Source: Stutzerimonas kirkiae (lineage in GTDB: Bacteria > Pseudomonadota > Gammaproteobacteria > Pseudomonadales > Pseudomonadaceae). Taken from it: 64,000 nucleotides of DNA. Location of the stretch: NCBI RefSeq assembly GCF_004327335.1, contig NZ_QJUO01000006.1, forward strand, positions 62,001-126,000. Reading direction: 5' to 3'. Below, in pieces: positions 17,495-26,953 of the stretch; the first letter of the stretch is position 1; each line of letters starts with the position of its first letter. The position numbers were made by a program, and so were the translations under genes. Under the pieces are notes generated by a model that saw only the letters and a program-made list of their open reading frames with translations, did not search any database and had not been told where the DNA came from.

Positions 17495-18274
17495 TCATGG
17501 CGAGCTGACCCAGGTGATTCGCGGGTGATCGGCCAGCGGGTGGCGGTCGACCAGCGCGTGCACGCCGAACACCTGTTGCAGGCGCTCGGCGCTCAGCACT
17601 TCATGGGGCGTGCCGCTGGCCAGGATGCGCCCGCCGTCGATGACGTACAGGCGGTCGCAGAAGGCCGCTGCCAGGTTCAGGTCGTGGAAGCTGGCCAGGG
17701 TGCTCAGCCGCAGCTTGCGCAATAGTTGCAACAGCTCCAGTTGGTAGCGCGGGTCGAGGTGATTGGTCGGCTCGTCGAGGATCAGCAGCCCCGGCTGCTG
17801 CGCCAGCGCCCGCGCCAGTAGCACACGCTGTTTCTCGCCGCCGGACAGCGGCGCGAACGGCCGCAGCCGCGCGTGGGCCATGCCGACCCGTTCCAGGGCC
17901 TGGCTCACCCGTTCGCCGTCCTCCCGGTCATCGCCTTCGAACAACCCCTTGTGCGGCGTGCGCCCCATCGCCACCAGCGCCTCGACGGACAGGCCGAACT
18001 CCTGCGGGAACTCCTGCAGCACCACCGCTATACGGCGAGCGCTCCAGCGCGGCGACTGGCGCCAGAGGTCGCTGCCGTCGAGGCTGACCGAGCCCTCGTC
18101 GGGGCGGTTGAAACGGTAGGCGCAGCGCAGCAGGCTGGTCTTGCCGCTACCGTTAGGGCCGATCAGGCCGACGAACTCGCCCTCGCCGACTTCCAGGTCG
18201 ACCCCGCGCAGCAGCCAGGGCCGCGCGCCATCGCTGGCGCGCCAGCCAAGGCCGCGGATGAGCAGTGAGGCCAT
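17495..18274 (-). CDS. FecE/BtuD-family ABC ATPase
   Basis: 259 residues. Walker A GPNGSGKT at 39-46, Q-loop LQEFPQE, signature LSGGEKQRV, Walker B LLILDEPT and ASFHD switch are intact. It starts at ATG 18274, one base after the receptor stop (18276-18278). It energises the FecCD-type permease of the same operon. Confidence 0.92.
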   Translation of the reverse strand: MASLLIRGLGWRASDGARPWLLRGVDLEVGEGEFVGLIGPNGSGKTSLLRCAYRFNRPDEGSVSLDGSDLWRQSPRWSARRIAVVLQEFPQEFGLSVEALVAMGRTPHKGLFEGDDREDGERVSQALERVGMAHARLRPFAPLSGGEKQRVLLARALAQQPGLLILDEPTNHLDPRYQLELLQLLRKLRLSTLASFHDLNLAAAFCDRLYVIDGGRILASGTPHEVLSAERLQQVFGVHALVDRHPLADHPRITWVSSP

Positions 18275-18275
18275 G

Positions 18276-20423
18276 CTAGAAGCTGTAGTCGGCGGTGACG
18301 AAGAACGAGCGCGGCTCGCCCAGCAGCCACTGCTCGCCGCTGTGCATCTGCGTACGCGCATAGGTGCGGTCGAACAGGTTGTTCAGTTCCAGGCCCAGGC
18401 GTACGTCCGGCTGCACCTGCCAGCCGATATTGGCATCGACCACGGTGTAGCCTGGCACCTTCACGGTATTGGCCGTGTCGGCATAGCGGGCATCGACATA
18501 ACGCGCGCCGACTCCAGCCTCGACTCGCTGGTCGAACGCCTTGTTCAGCCACAGGTTGGCGGTACGCCGGGGCACGTTGGTTGGGCGATTGCCGCTACGG
18601 TCGCCACCGGCCTCGATGAAATCGTCGTATTCGGCGCGCACCACGGCCGCATTGGCCGATACCTGCCAGCCCTGCCCCAGCGCCAGTTCCAGGGTGGCCT
18701 CCAGGCCATCGGAAGACTGCTGGCCGATCTGCTCGGTCGGTTCGCTCACCGAATTGCGGCTGAGCAGCTTCTTCTTGACGATATGGTAGGCCGCCAGGGT
18801 CCATTCGCCGCGCCCGTCCCAGAATGCCTGCTTGAGGCCGAACTCGGTCTGCCTGGACTCGGTGAGGTCCATCTGCTGCTGGGTCGGGTTGAGGGTGATG
18901 AGGTTGCTCACCCCGTCCTCGCTGGTCGAGTACTGGCCGTACAGCGACAGTTGCGGGGTGATCGCGAACACCAGCCCGGCACGCCAGTTGCCGCCGCTCA
19001 GGCTGCGGTCGCTGCGGCCGCCGGCGCGCAGGTCGTCGCGGTCGATATGGTTCTGGTCACGACGGATACCGGTGACCAGCGACCAGCGCTCGCTGAGCTG
19101 CAACTGGTTCTCGGCGAACAGGGCGAAGGTACGGGTCTGGCTGCGCGAATGCGGGCGGTAGGCGTCGGCACTCTGGTAGTAACCGGGCGCCGGGTTCCAG
19201 GGATCGATAAGCTCGCCGCCGCCGATGTCGGTGTAGGGCGAGTTGTTGCTCAGGTCGAAGCGGATGCGGTTGAACTCGCCGCCGACCAGCGTGCGGCTGG
19301 CCAGGCCGAACAGCGAGTGGTCGAAGGTGAAGGTCTGGCGGTCGCCTATCTGTTCCTGGTTGTGCTTGATCTCCAGGTACTCACGTCGCTGCAACTGCCC
19401 CAGGCCCGGGGCCTGGGTGTAGTTCTCGGCGTTGCGCCAGTAGCGGCGGGCCTTGAGGTAGTAGAGCTGGTTGCTGGCGCTGGCCTGCTCGGACAGCGCC
19501 CAGTCGGTGGTCAGCCGTGTCCACTGCTCGTGGTAGTGAATCTCGGCGTTTTGCAGGTTGTAGTTCTTCTCGCTCAGGCTATCACGCAGCTTGCCATCGA
19601 CCAGCGGCGTACCGAAGTAGCCGCCGGGCTTTAGCTTGCCCTGATCATGCGACAGCGTGAAGGCCAGGTCGTCATTGGCCTGCCAGCGCAGCGCGGCGCT
19701 CAGGCCGAGGTTCTGCGAATCGTCGCGGTCGACCCAGCCGTGGCTGGCCTCGCGGTTGAGGTTGAGCCGGTAGCTCAGCGCATCGCTCAGCGAGCCGCCG
19801 CTGTCCAGCGCCTGCTGGTTGCGGTCGTCGGAACCGTAGCCGAGGCGCAGTTGGTTCCTGATCGCGCCCTCGAAGGGCTTCTTCGGCAGCACGTTGACCA
19901 CCGCGCCGGTGGCGCCTTCGCCGTACAGCACCGAGGCCGGGCCGCGCAGCACGTCGATGCGCTCGACCATCCAGGGATCATGCGGGAAGGACACGGTGCC
20001 CATGCCGGTGTACATGCGAATACCGTCGAACAGGGTCATCACCGAAGCGTGGCCAGTGAACCCGCGCGCCGACAGCGCGGTGCCGCCGTTGCCCGGTGCG
20101 CCGATATCGCTGATACCCGCGGTGCGGGTCACGGCATCCTGCACGCGGGAATCGTTGCGCCCACGTACCTGCCGGCCGCTGAGGCTGGTAGTGCTCGCGG
20201 GCGTCTGCAGTGGCGTCAGGCCCAGGCGCGAGCCGGAGGGCGTGGCCGTGTGCAGGTCGGGCCGCGCCGTGGCATCGACCGTGCTGGTAATGGCCGTGGT
20301 GGGCAGCGCCAGGATACTGTCGTCGTCGACAGCCTGAGCGGTAGTGGCCAGCAGCGCGCAAGGCGCCAGGCACACACGAAGGGTTTTGCCCGACAGGGCA
20401 TCGAACAGGGGAATACGGGACAT
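18276..20423 (-). CDS. TonB-dependent receptor, probably for corrinoids
   Basis: 715 residues. Signal peptide about 1-31, a plug with RGRNDSRVQDAVTR, LRGPASVLYGEGATGAVVN, and a 22-strand barrel ending in a terminal Phe (TADYSF). By sequence alone it looks like a ferri-siderophore receptor (FhuE/FoxA style, longer than E. coli BtuB). However, the leader carries a cobalamin riboswitch and the next genes are a BtuCDF-type importer, so corrinoid uptake is the better inference. The ATG at 20423 is chosen because it starts a signal peptide; upstream codons lie in the riboswitch leader. Confidence 0.88.
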   Translation of the reverse strand: MSRIPLFDALSGKTLRVCLAPCALLATTAQAVDDDSILALPTTAITSTVDATARPDLHTATPSGSRLGLTPLQTPASTTSLSGRQVRGRNDSRVQDAVTRTAGISDIGAPGNGGTALSARGFTGHASVMTLFDGIRMYTGMGTVSFPHDPWMVERIDVLRGPASVLYGEGATGAVVNVLPKKPFEGAIRNQLRLGYGSDDRNQQALDSGGSLSDALSYRLNLNREASHGWVDRDDSQNLGLSAALRWQANDDLAFTLSHDQGKLKPGGYFGTPLVDGKLRDSLSEKNYNLQNAEIHYHEQWTRLTTDWALSEQASASNQLYYLKARRYWRNAENYTQAPGLGQLQRREYLEIKHNQEQIGDRQTFTFDHSLFGLASRTLVGGEFNRIRFDLSNNSPYTDIGGGELIDPWNPAPGYYQSADAYRPHSRSQTRTFALFAENQLQLSERWSLVTGIRRDQNHIDRDDLRAGGRSDRSLSGGNWRAGLVFAITPQLSLYGQYSTSEDGVSNLITLNPTQQQMDLTESRQTEFGLKQAFWDGRGEWTLAAYHIVKKKLLSRNSVSEPTEQIGQQSSDGLEATLELALGQGWQVSANAAVVRAEYDDFIEAGGDRSGNRPTNVPRRTANLWLNKAFDQRVEAGVGARYVDARYADTANTVKVPGYTVVDANIGWQVQPDVRLGLELNNLFDRTYARTQMHSGEQWLLGEPRSFFVTADYSF

Positions 20424-20534
20424 GTCGTTCCACTCGATACAGGAAGAAATGAATCCCGGAGGGAACAACGCAATAAGGCCCACGGACGCGCCCGCAAGGC
20501 CGGCCTGCGCCCGCCCACCGCGGGTTGCCAACGA

Positions 20535-20722
20535 AATATTCCAGGCCGGTCTCCGGGCTTGCGAGGGTCATGGCGCATCCACCTTCCCATGCCGAGGCAC
20601 AGTGGTCGTTCGGATGCTTCACTCGCTTACCGTTGCGGGGGCAGCGCCGGACTGGTCATCGATGACGCACCGGCTTCCCGTTTCACCCTGGGCACGGCGG
20701 CGTCAGGGCACCTGAAACAGGC
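20535..20722 (-). promoter_or_regulatory. Cobalamin riboswitch
   Basis: Read on the minus strand this leader shows the conserved blocks of the B12 riboswitch in order: CAGGTGCC, GGGAAGCCGGTGCG, the core GCCCCCGCAACGGTAA, CCACTGTG, GGCATGGGAAGG, and near the 3' end AGCCCGGAGACCGGCC (20543-20558). It ends about 110 bases before the receptor ATG. Adenosylcobalamin binding would lower expression of the receptor-ABC operon. A TTGACG at 20751-20756 (minus) is a possible -35 box. Confidence 0.95.
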
Positions 20723-20759
20723 GTGCATCTGAGCAAAGTTCGCTTGCCCGCGTCAACCT

Positions 20760-21169
20760 GACGATTCCGCGCAGGCTGCACCTGGCGAGCCCGACACGGC
20801 TCCAGCGCCTGCTGGCGCACTCATGACATGCTCCAGCTCGCCGGCCGTGCAGCGAACAAGAAATATCTCTCGAGTGACAAACCTGCTTCTTTGACCGCAG
20901 GGCCTGTTGCCGCAGCGCCGTCGCGCAGCGAACGGATGCGCCAGGCGCTGGAGTTTGCGAGTGTGTGGCAAGACCTCTGGGCATCGTCCCTGTGCGAATG
21001 CCAGGTGGGCGGGACGAAGCACGCGGGATACATCCCTGTAGCTCTTCGCCGCTGCCAGGCATCCGCACAACCACACTCGGTGGCGCTGCGGGAAAGAACC
21101 GGCGAAACCGAACGCCCTACGGATGATTCGGTACTGCGCAGGCGGCCCGTCCCATAGTCGCCACGGTGT
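20760..21169. other. Intergenic, no gene seen
   Basis: About 410 bases between the riboswitch promoter region and the HDOD gene stop. Short open frames on both strands lack ribosome sites, family features and Pseudomonas-like third-position bias. I see no hairpin terminator with a T-tract. Confidence 0.5.
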
Positions 21170-22594
21170 TCAGCGATCTGTATTGCACTGCTGGGCCAGG
21201 GCGCGCAGCGAGACCTCGGCTTCGAGCACCCTGCTCACGGCCTCCTCGGCCTTTTTGCGGGTCAGGCCCAGGCGCTCGAACAGCACCTCGGGAATCTCGT
21301 CCTTCAGGCCATCATGCTGGTCATGCTGGCGCAGCAGGCTCGTCGCCAGGCACACCAGGTTGGCATAGGCGGCGTGCTCTCCCTGGTAATACGGGTCGTG
21401 CTGGAAACGCAGCGCCGTGCAGAGCTCCTCCGGCATGCTCCAGTAGCGCATCAGCCAGGCACCGATCTGCTCCCGGGTGATCCCCAGCAGGTGTTGCTCG
21501 ACATGGCTGTGGGAAAGATGCGGATTGGCTTCCAGATGGCGGCAGATCAACGAGAAATGTGGCGGGAATACATAAGCGAGCACCAGATAACCGAAATTGT
21601 GCAGCAGCCCGGCCAGGTAGCTCAGGCCGATTTCCGGGCGCTGCGCCCGGGGAATGGTGCGGGTCAACCCTTCGATGACCGCCGCGGTATAGATCGCCTG
21701 CTGCCAATAGGGCTTGGCCTGCTGCGGCTGATCCTTCGGCAGGCTGAGGGTCTTGCCGAGGGCCAGGCCCAATGCCAGGTTGATCACCAGGTCGAAACCC
21801 AGCACCCGCACGATGGCATCCTCGACCGAGCGGATCTTGCCGGGCGCGGCATAGTACGGCGATGCCGCCCAACTGATGACCTGGGCGGCGAGCGCCGGAT
21901 CGGTTTCCACCACGCTGGTGATGTCCTCGATCGTCGCCTCGGGGCTGACGCGCAGCTTGATGACCTTCTGCGCCGTCTGCGCCAACGGCGGTATCTCGAT
22001 GGTTTCCTCGAGGCGCTGGCGGATGCGCCGGGCGGTGAACGACTGCACCGCCCTGGCGATTTGCACACGGTCATCGGCGGGGCGGTCCAGGTTCGGCCGG
22101 ATGCTCTCCAGCGGCACCGCGAAACGCCCGGCGCTGGCCTTGCTCAGCAGGCTGCGGAAAGCCTCGACACTCACTTCCAGCAGCAGCCCCGGCTCCCCAG
22201 ACTCGAGCAGCAGCAATGGCTGCCCGAGCAGCTTTTCCTCGTATATGCAGGGTGAACTGGTGATCGCCGGCAGGCTCGGCAGCGTATGCAGCTCGTGCCT
22301 GTCGAGCATGGGCTGCAGGTGCGCCTGCCTGACCACCGCCAGTTGCCGCCCGGTCAACTCCTCCAGGCGCGCCAGGTCGAGCAGGTGATCGCGTGGGTAG
22401 AGCACCAGCACCGCCCCGATCAGATCGTCCAGCAGGACGGCCTGGACACGCTGTGCCGGTACGGAACCGTTGTTTTCATGGCACACCCGGTAAGGCAGGT
22501 CCAGGGTCTGCAGCAATTTCGCGATCAACGGCGGAAGTTCGGGAACGGCAGAAGTACCGACAGCTAGATTCATGAGTGGATCCATTTGAGCCAT
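21170..22594 (-). CDS. YbaK-like/HDOD-domain signalling protein
   Basis: About 474 residues. The N-terminal part (about 15-150) resembles the YbaK/aminoacyl-tRNA deacylase fold (RVCHENNGSVPAQRVQAVLLDD). The C-terminal part (about 215-420) is an HDOD domain, an HD-related fold without catalytic metal ligands often linked to signalling. The gene beside recG in Pseudomonas has this same layout. The start is uncertain: ATGs at 22594, 22585 and 22573 are all possible, and a TATACT just upstream could be a -10 box. It follows recG by about 50 bases. Confidence 0.8.
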   Translation of the reverse strand: MAQMDPLMNLAVGTSAVPELPPLIAKLLQTLDLPYRVCHENNGSVPAQRVQAVLLDDLIGAVLVLYPRDHLLDLARLEELTGRQLAVVRQAHLQPMLDRHELHTLPSLPAITSSPCIYEEKLLGQPLLLLESGEPGLLLEVSVEAFRSLLSKASAGRFAVPLESIRPNLDRPADDRVQIARAVQSFTARRIRQRLEETIEIPPLAQTAQKVIKLRVSPEATIEDITSVVETDPALAAQVISWAASPYYAAPGKIRSVEDAIVRVLGFDLVINLALGLALGKTLSLPKDQPQQAKPYWQQAIYTAAVIEGLTRTIPRAQRPEIGLSYLAGLLHNFGYLVLAYVFPPHFSLICRHLEANPHLSHSHVEQHLLGITREQIGAWLMRYWSMPEELCTALRFQHDPYYQGEHAAYANLVCLATSLLRQHDQHDGLKDEIPEVLFERLGLTRKKAEEAVSRVLEAEVSLRALAQQCNTDR

Positions 22595-22643
22595 GCCCTG
22601 CAGTATAGCCAGCGGTCTGGCAGAGCGTAGATACGACAAAGTA

Positions 22644-24719
22644 TCAGACCTGGCCATACTGCTGGCCATGTCGGAGCCAACGCGCCAGCAGCGGGCTGAC
22701 ATGCTGCGGCCAGCGCTCCAGCAGTGTCTGGGCCGCATCGCGCACCGCTGGCAGCAGGTCGGCGTCGCGCATCAGGTCGGCCACCTTGAATTGCAGCAGG
22801 CCGGTCTGGCGAACGCCGAGCATTTCGCCCGGGCCACGCAGTTCCAGGTCCTTCTCGGCGATCAGGAAACCATCGCAGGTCTCCCGCATGATCCCCAGGC
22901 GTTCCCGGCCTATCTGTGACAGTGGCGGATGATAGAGCAACACGCAATGGCTGGCGGCACTGCCGCGCCCTACCCGGCCACGCAACTGGTGAAGTTGCGC
23001 CAGCCCCAGACGTTCGGGGTTCTCAATGATCATAAGGCTGGCATTGGGCACGTCCACCCCCACTTCGATCACCGTAGTGGCGACCAGCAACTGCAATGCG
23101 CCGGTCTTGAAATCCTGCATCACCGCCGCCTTTTCCGCCGGCTTCATGCGCCCGTGGATCAACCCCACGCGCAAGCCGCCCAAGGCCGCGCAAAGGTCGG
23201 CATAGGTGGTTTCGGCGGCCTGGCAGGTCATCTCCTCGGACTCTTCGATCAGCGTACAGACCCAGTAGGCCTGCCGCCCCTGCCCGCAGGCCAGGCGCAC
23301 CCGCTCGATGACTTCCAGGCGCCGGCTGTCGGCGACCAGCAGCGTATTGACCGGTGTACGCCCCGGAGGCAGCTCATCGAGGATCGAGGTGTCCAGGTCG
23401 GCATAGGCACTCATGGCCAGGGTACGCGGAATGGGCGTGGCGGTCATGATCAACTGGTGCGGGCACAACTGGCCATCCACGCCCTTGCGCCGCAGCGCCA
23501 GGCGTTGCTGCACACCGAAACGGTGCTGCTCGTCGATCACCACCAGCGCCAGGCGCTGGAAGCGCACCTCATCCTGGAACAGCGCATGGGTGCCCACCAC
23601 CATCGGCACCCCCGCGCCGATACGTTCGAGGGCGGTCGCACGGGCCTTGCCCTTGAGCTTGCCGGCCAGCCAGGCGACCTCGATGCCCAGCGGGTTCAGC
23701 CACTTGTCGAAATTGATGAAATGCTGCTCGGCCAATATCTCGGTCGGCGCCATCAGCGCCACCTGGTAGCCGGCTTCGAGCGCCTGCAACGCCGCCAGGG
23801 CCGCCACCACGGTCTTGCCCGCGCCCACGTCACCCTGCACCAGACGCAGCATCGGCTCGGCCTGGGCCAGATCATAGGCGATTTCCGCCGCGACCCTTTT
23901 CTGCGCCCCGGTCGGCTGGAAACCCAGGTTGTCGAGGAAAGCCTGCGGCAGGCGCCGGGCGGGAGGCAGCGGGGGCGCCTGCTGGGAACGCACGCTTTCA
24001 CGCAGGCGTTGCAACGACAACTGATGGGTCAGCAGTTCCTCGAACGCCAGCCGGTGCTGGGCCCAGTGCCGCCCCTCGGCCAGCTCCTGCAGGTCGGCAT
24101 CCGCTGGCGGCCGGTGCAGGTAGCGAATGGCCTGGTCCAGGGCGCCCAGGCGGTATTCCACAGCCAACTCCGCGGGTAGCCAGTCGGGCAGGCTGTGCGG
24201 CCCGAGCCGCAGCAGCGCCTGCTGACTGAGGTTGCGCAGGCGCTGCTGGGTCAACCCCTCGGTGGTGGGATAGATCGGGGTCAGCGTCTGCTCCACCGCG
24301 GGGCTCTCCTGCCCCTGCAGGCTGCGATATTCAGGATGATAGATTTCCAGCCCCGTGGCGCCAGGCCGCACCTCGCCATAGCAACGCAGTTGGTTGCCAC
24401 GCTTCATGCCGTCCTTCTGTGCCTGGCTGAAATGGAAGAAGCGCAGGCTCAAGGTACCGCTACCATCCTGCAGACGCACCAGCAGGCTGCGCCGCCGTCC
24501 CATGATCACATCGGCACCGGCCACCGTGCCCTCGACCACGGCATCCTGCCCGGGACGCAAGGCGCCGATCGGCGTTATGCGGGTACGGTCCTGGTAACGG
24601 AGCGGCAGGTGGAAAAGCACATCCTGCAGGGTCTCCAGGCCGACCCGCGCCAGCTTCTCGGCCAGCGCCGCGCCTACGCCCTTGAGCGTCGTCACCGGGA
24701 TATCGGCCAGTTCGGTCAT
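22644..24719 (-). CDS. recG: ATP-dependent DNA helicase RecG
   Basis: 691 residues, full length. RecG reverses stalled replication forks and processes branched DNA. The N-terminal wedge/OB domain (PLRYQDRTRITPIG) precedes the SF2 helicase core: Walker A GDVGAGKT (Lys302), DEQH box near 394, TATPIPRTLAM and the motif VI region LHQLRGRVGRG. It starts 5 bases after the oxyR stop and is probably cotranscribed with it, as in other pseudomonads. Confidence 0.97.
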   Translation of the reverse strand: MTELADIPVTTLKGVGAALAEKLARVGLETLQDVLFHLPLRYQDRTRITPIGALRPGQDAVVEGTVAGADVIMGRRRSLLVRLQDGSGTLSLRFFHFSQAQKDGMKRGNQLRCYGEVRPGATGLEIYHPEYRSLQGQESPAVEQTLTPIYPTTEGLTQQRLRNLSQQALLRLGPHSLPDWLPAELAVEYRLGALDQAIRYLHRPPADADLQELAEGRHWAQHRLAFEELLTHQLSLQRLRESVRSQQAPPLPPARRLPQAFLDNLGFQPTGAQKRVAAEIAYDLAQAEPMLRLVQGDVGAGKTVVAALAALQALEAGYQVALMAPTEILAEQHFINFDKWLNPLGIEVAWLAGKLKGKARATALERIGAGVPMVVGTHALFQDEVRFQRLALVVIDEQHRFGVQQRLALRRKGVDGQLCPHQLIMTATPIPRTLAMSAYADLDTSILDELPPGRTPVNTLLVADSRRLEVIERVRLACGQGRQAYWVCTLIEESEEMTCQAAETTYADLCAALGGLRVGLIHGRMKPAEKAAVMQDFKTGALQLLVATTVIEVGVDVPNASLMIIENPERLGLAQLHQLRGRVGRGSAASHCVLLYHPPLSQIGRERLGIMRETCDGFLIAEKDLELRGPGEMLGVRQTGLLQFKVADLMRDADLLPAVRDAAQTLLERWPQHVSPLLARWLRHGQQYGQV

Positions 24720-24723
24720 CGAC

Positions 24724-25641
24724 TCAGCAGCTCACCGCGTTCTTGCCAACCGAGCAGAGGCGGATCGAGTCGGCCAGGATCTCGATGGCTTTTGGCCGCG
24801 GGAAACTGACGCGCCAGGCGATCGCCACCGTACGAAAGGGGACCGGGGAAGTGAATGGCCTGACCTCGAGTATTCCAGGCGCATAGTGGTAACTGTCCAC
24901 TGCGGACAGCGGCAGGACCGACACGCCAAGCCCCGAAGCGACCATATGGCGAATAGTCTCCAGCGAACTGGCTTCCACCGTGGTATTGCTGACCGTTTCG
25001 CCCTTGCGCGTGGTCGGGCAGGACTCCAGCACCTGATCACGAAAACAGTGCCCCTCGCCAAGCAGCAGCAGGCTGCTGTCATTGAGCTGTTCAGGATCGA
25101 TGCTCTCCAGGGCGGTCCAGGGGTGCCCGGCCGGCATCAGCACGTAGAACGGCTCGTCGTACAGCGTCCTGGTCACGACATCCGCTTCCTGGAACGGCAG
25201 GGCGATGATGATCGCGTCGAGTTCGCCGGTACGCAGCTTGTCGCGCAGTACATGGGTGAAGTTTTCCTCGATGTACAGCGGCATGTCCGGGGCGACCCGG
25301 TGCAGTTGAGGAATCAGGTGGGGAAAGATATAGGGACCGACCGTATAGATGGCCCCGACCTTGAGAGGGGCGGCCAGCTGGTTCTTGCCGACCTGGGCCA
25401 GCTCGCGGATGCTCTGGGCCTGCTCCAGCACCTTCTGTGCCTGGGTAACGATGCCTTCGCCGACCGGGGTCAGGCGCACCGCACTCTTGGTGCGTTCGAA
25501 AATCAGAATGCCAAGCTCGTCCTCGAGCTTCTTCACACCGACCGACAAGGTCGGCTGGCTGACATGACAGCGCTCTGCCGCACGCCCGAAATGCTGTTCC
25601 TGAGCGAGTGTGACGATGTAACGGAGTTCGGTGAGGGTCAT
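24724..25641 (-). CDS. oxyR: Hydrogen-peroxide sensor regulator OxyR
   Basis: 305 residues, LysR family. The N-terminal helix-turn-helix begins MTLTELRYIVTLA. The redox pair Cys199 and Cys208 (GHCFRDQVLESC) sits exactly where E. coli OxyR forms its peroxide-induced disulfide. It controls catalase and alkyl hydroperoxide genes elsewhere. The ATG at 25641 is the family start. Upstream is a 96-bp gap with a perfect hairpin, then tonB. Confidence 0.97.
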   Translation of the reverse strand: MTLTELRYIVTLAQEQHFGRAAERCHVSQPTLSVGVKKLEDELGILIFERTKSAVRLTPVGEGIVTQAQKVLEQAQSIRELAQVGKNQLAAPLKVGAIYTVGPYIFPHLIPQLHRVAPDMPLYIEENFTHVLRDKLRTGELDAIIIALPFQEADVVTRTLYDEPFYVLMPAGHPWTALESIDPEQLNDSSLLLLGEGHCFRDQVLESCPTTRKGETVSNTTVEASSLETIRHMVASGLGVSVLPLSAVDSYHYAPGILEVRPFTSPVPFRTVAIAWRVSFPRPKAIEILADSIRLCSVGKNAVSC

Positions 25642-25700
25642 AGCCAATATCCATTGAGATACAGCTAAGCATAGCGGCAGTCTTGCGCAGAAACCAAGCA

Positions 25701-25731
25701 GCAAGGCTGCGCATGATCTGCGCAGCCTTGC
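25701..25731. terminator. Perfect 13-bp hairpin after tonB
   Basis: GCAAGGCTGCGCA (25701-25713) and TGCGCAGCCTTGC (25719-25731) pair perfectly around a 5-base loop, seven bases downstream of the tonB stop on the minus strand. There is no T-tract, so it could be a REP-like mRNA 3'-end stabiliser or a weak terminator in front of oxyR. Confidence 0.55.
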
Positions 25732-25737
25732 GCGGCA

Positions 25738-26526
25738 TTACCTTCCCCGCTCCAGCGAGTACACGAAGGGTGCCAGGACTTCCAGCGTACCGTTCTTCAA
25801 TAGCTCCTCGGGAGGGGCGGGGAGCGGCTGTGCGCGGCGGATCATCTGCTCGGTCGCCCGGTTCAGGGAGGAACTGCCGGAGTTGCCGACCAGTTCGTAG
25901 GACAGCACGTTGCCCTTGGCATCGACCACGAAACGCAACCTGACCACACCCTCATGACCACGACGCCGCGCATCATCGGGATAGCGCTTGTAGCGGTTCA
26001 GGTGAGCCAGCAGACGGCTCTGCCAGGTCGGCTCGGCATTCGAGGTGATCGGTGCGCTCTCGCCCTGCTCGGTGGTCGCCAGGCGATCGTCGAAGCGATT
26101 GGCGCTTGGCTGCGACTGCGAGGCTTCCTGGGTTTCCGGCTCCTGTGGCTGCTCCGGCTCGGGCTCCTTCTTCGGCTCCGGCTTGATCTCGGGGCGAGGC
26201 TTGGGCCGCTCCTTCTTGGGCTTCGGCTTGGGCGGCGGCGGCACCGCGATCTTCGGCTTGGGCGCTTCGGCCAGCTTGGGCAGCGGTTCGGGTTCGGGCT
26301 CTTCGATCGGCTCGGGTGGCTGCACCGGCTTGGGCGGCGTCGGTGGCGCGGGCTTGGGCGCCGCGGGCAGCGGTGCCAGCTCGATCATCATGGCCAGGGG
26401 CGGCATCTCCACCTCGGTGACTTCCGGCTTCCAGTACAGTGACCAGATCGCCAGGCCGATGTGCAGCCCCAGTACCAACACGAGACTGCCAGCCCACAAC
26501 GACAGTTTGTAGGGCTGATTACTCAT
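25738..26526 (-). CDS. tonB: Energy transducer TonB
   Basis: 262 residues. One membrane anchor (about 12-34), a classic Pro-Lys/Pro-Glu-rich rigid spacer (about 50-135), and a TonB_C domain (about 170-262, beginning HLNRYKRYPDDARRRGHEG). It spans the periplasm and transmits force from ExbB-ExbD to outer-membrane receptors. It overlaps exbD by 4 bases, so the order exbB-exbD-tonB is one operon. Confidence 0.96.
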   Translation of the reverse strand: MSNQPYKLSLWAGSLVLVLGLHIGLAIWSLYWKPEVTEVEMPPLAMMIELAPLPAAPKPAPPTPPKPVQPPEPIEEPEPEPLPKLAEAPKPKIAVPPPPKPKPKKERPKPRPEIKPEPKKEPEPEQPQEPETQEASQSQPSANRFDDRLATTEQGESAPITSNAEPTWQSRLLAHLNRYKRYPDDARRRGHEGVVRLRFVVDAKGNVLSYELVGNSGSSSLNRATEQMIRRAQPLPAPPEELLKNGTLEVLAPFVYSLERGR

Positions 26527-26951
26527 GGCGCGCCGACCGTCTCCAGGCCCACGAGGCCGATTTTCAGGTAGCCGGCTGCACGCAGCCCATCCATGACTTC
26601 CATCAGGTGCCCGTACTCCAGCGCGGTGTCGCCACGCACGAAGACCGTATGGTCCTTGTCGCCCTTGGTCTGGACATCGAGCGCGCCGCCCATGGTGGCC
26701 AGCGTCACTTCCTCGTTGCCCAGGAACAGGCTGTTGTCTTCCTTGATGCTCAGGTAGATCGGCTGGTCCGGCCGGGGCGCGGGCTTGGCGGTGGACGCCG
26801 GCAGGTCGAGCTTGATATCCACGGTCGCCAGCGGGGCCGCGACCATGAAGATGATCAGCAGCACCAGCATCACGTCGATGAACGGCGTTACGTTGATCTC
26901 ATGGGCTTCGGAAAGGTCGTCCTCGGCCCCTTCTTTCAGATGCATGCCCAT
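26523..26951 (-). CDS. exbD: Biopolymer transport protein ExbD
   Basis: 142 residues. One membrane helix with the proton-carrying aspartate in NVTPFIDVMLVLLIIFMV (near residue 26), followed by the periplasmic ExbD domain. It is 2 bases after exbB and overlaps tonB (ATGA). It is distinct from the TolR-like protein at 946-1395. Confidence 0.96.
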   Translation of the reverse strand: MGMHLKEGAEDDLSEAHEINVTPFIDVMLVLLIIFMVAAPLATVDIKLDLPASTAKPAPRPDQPIYLSIKEDNSLFLGNEEVTLATMGGALDVQTKGDKDHTVFVRGDTALEYGHLMEVMDGLRAAGYLKIGLVGLETVGAP

Positions 26952-26953
26952 GC

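Noticed and set aside
18276-20423. Naming the receptor as a ferrichrome or other iron-siderophore receptor
   Set aside because: Sequence resemblance alone would allow it, but the cobalamin riboswitch in its leader and BtuCDF-type partners argue for a corrinoid.
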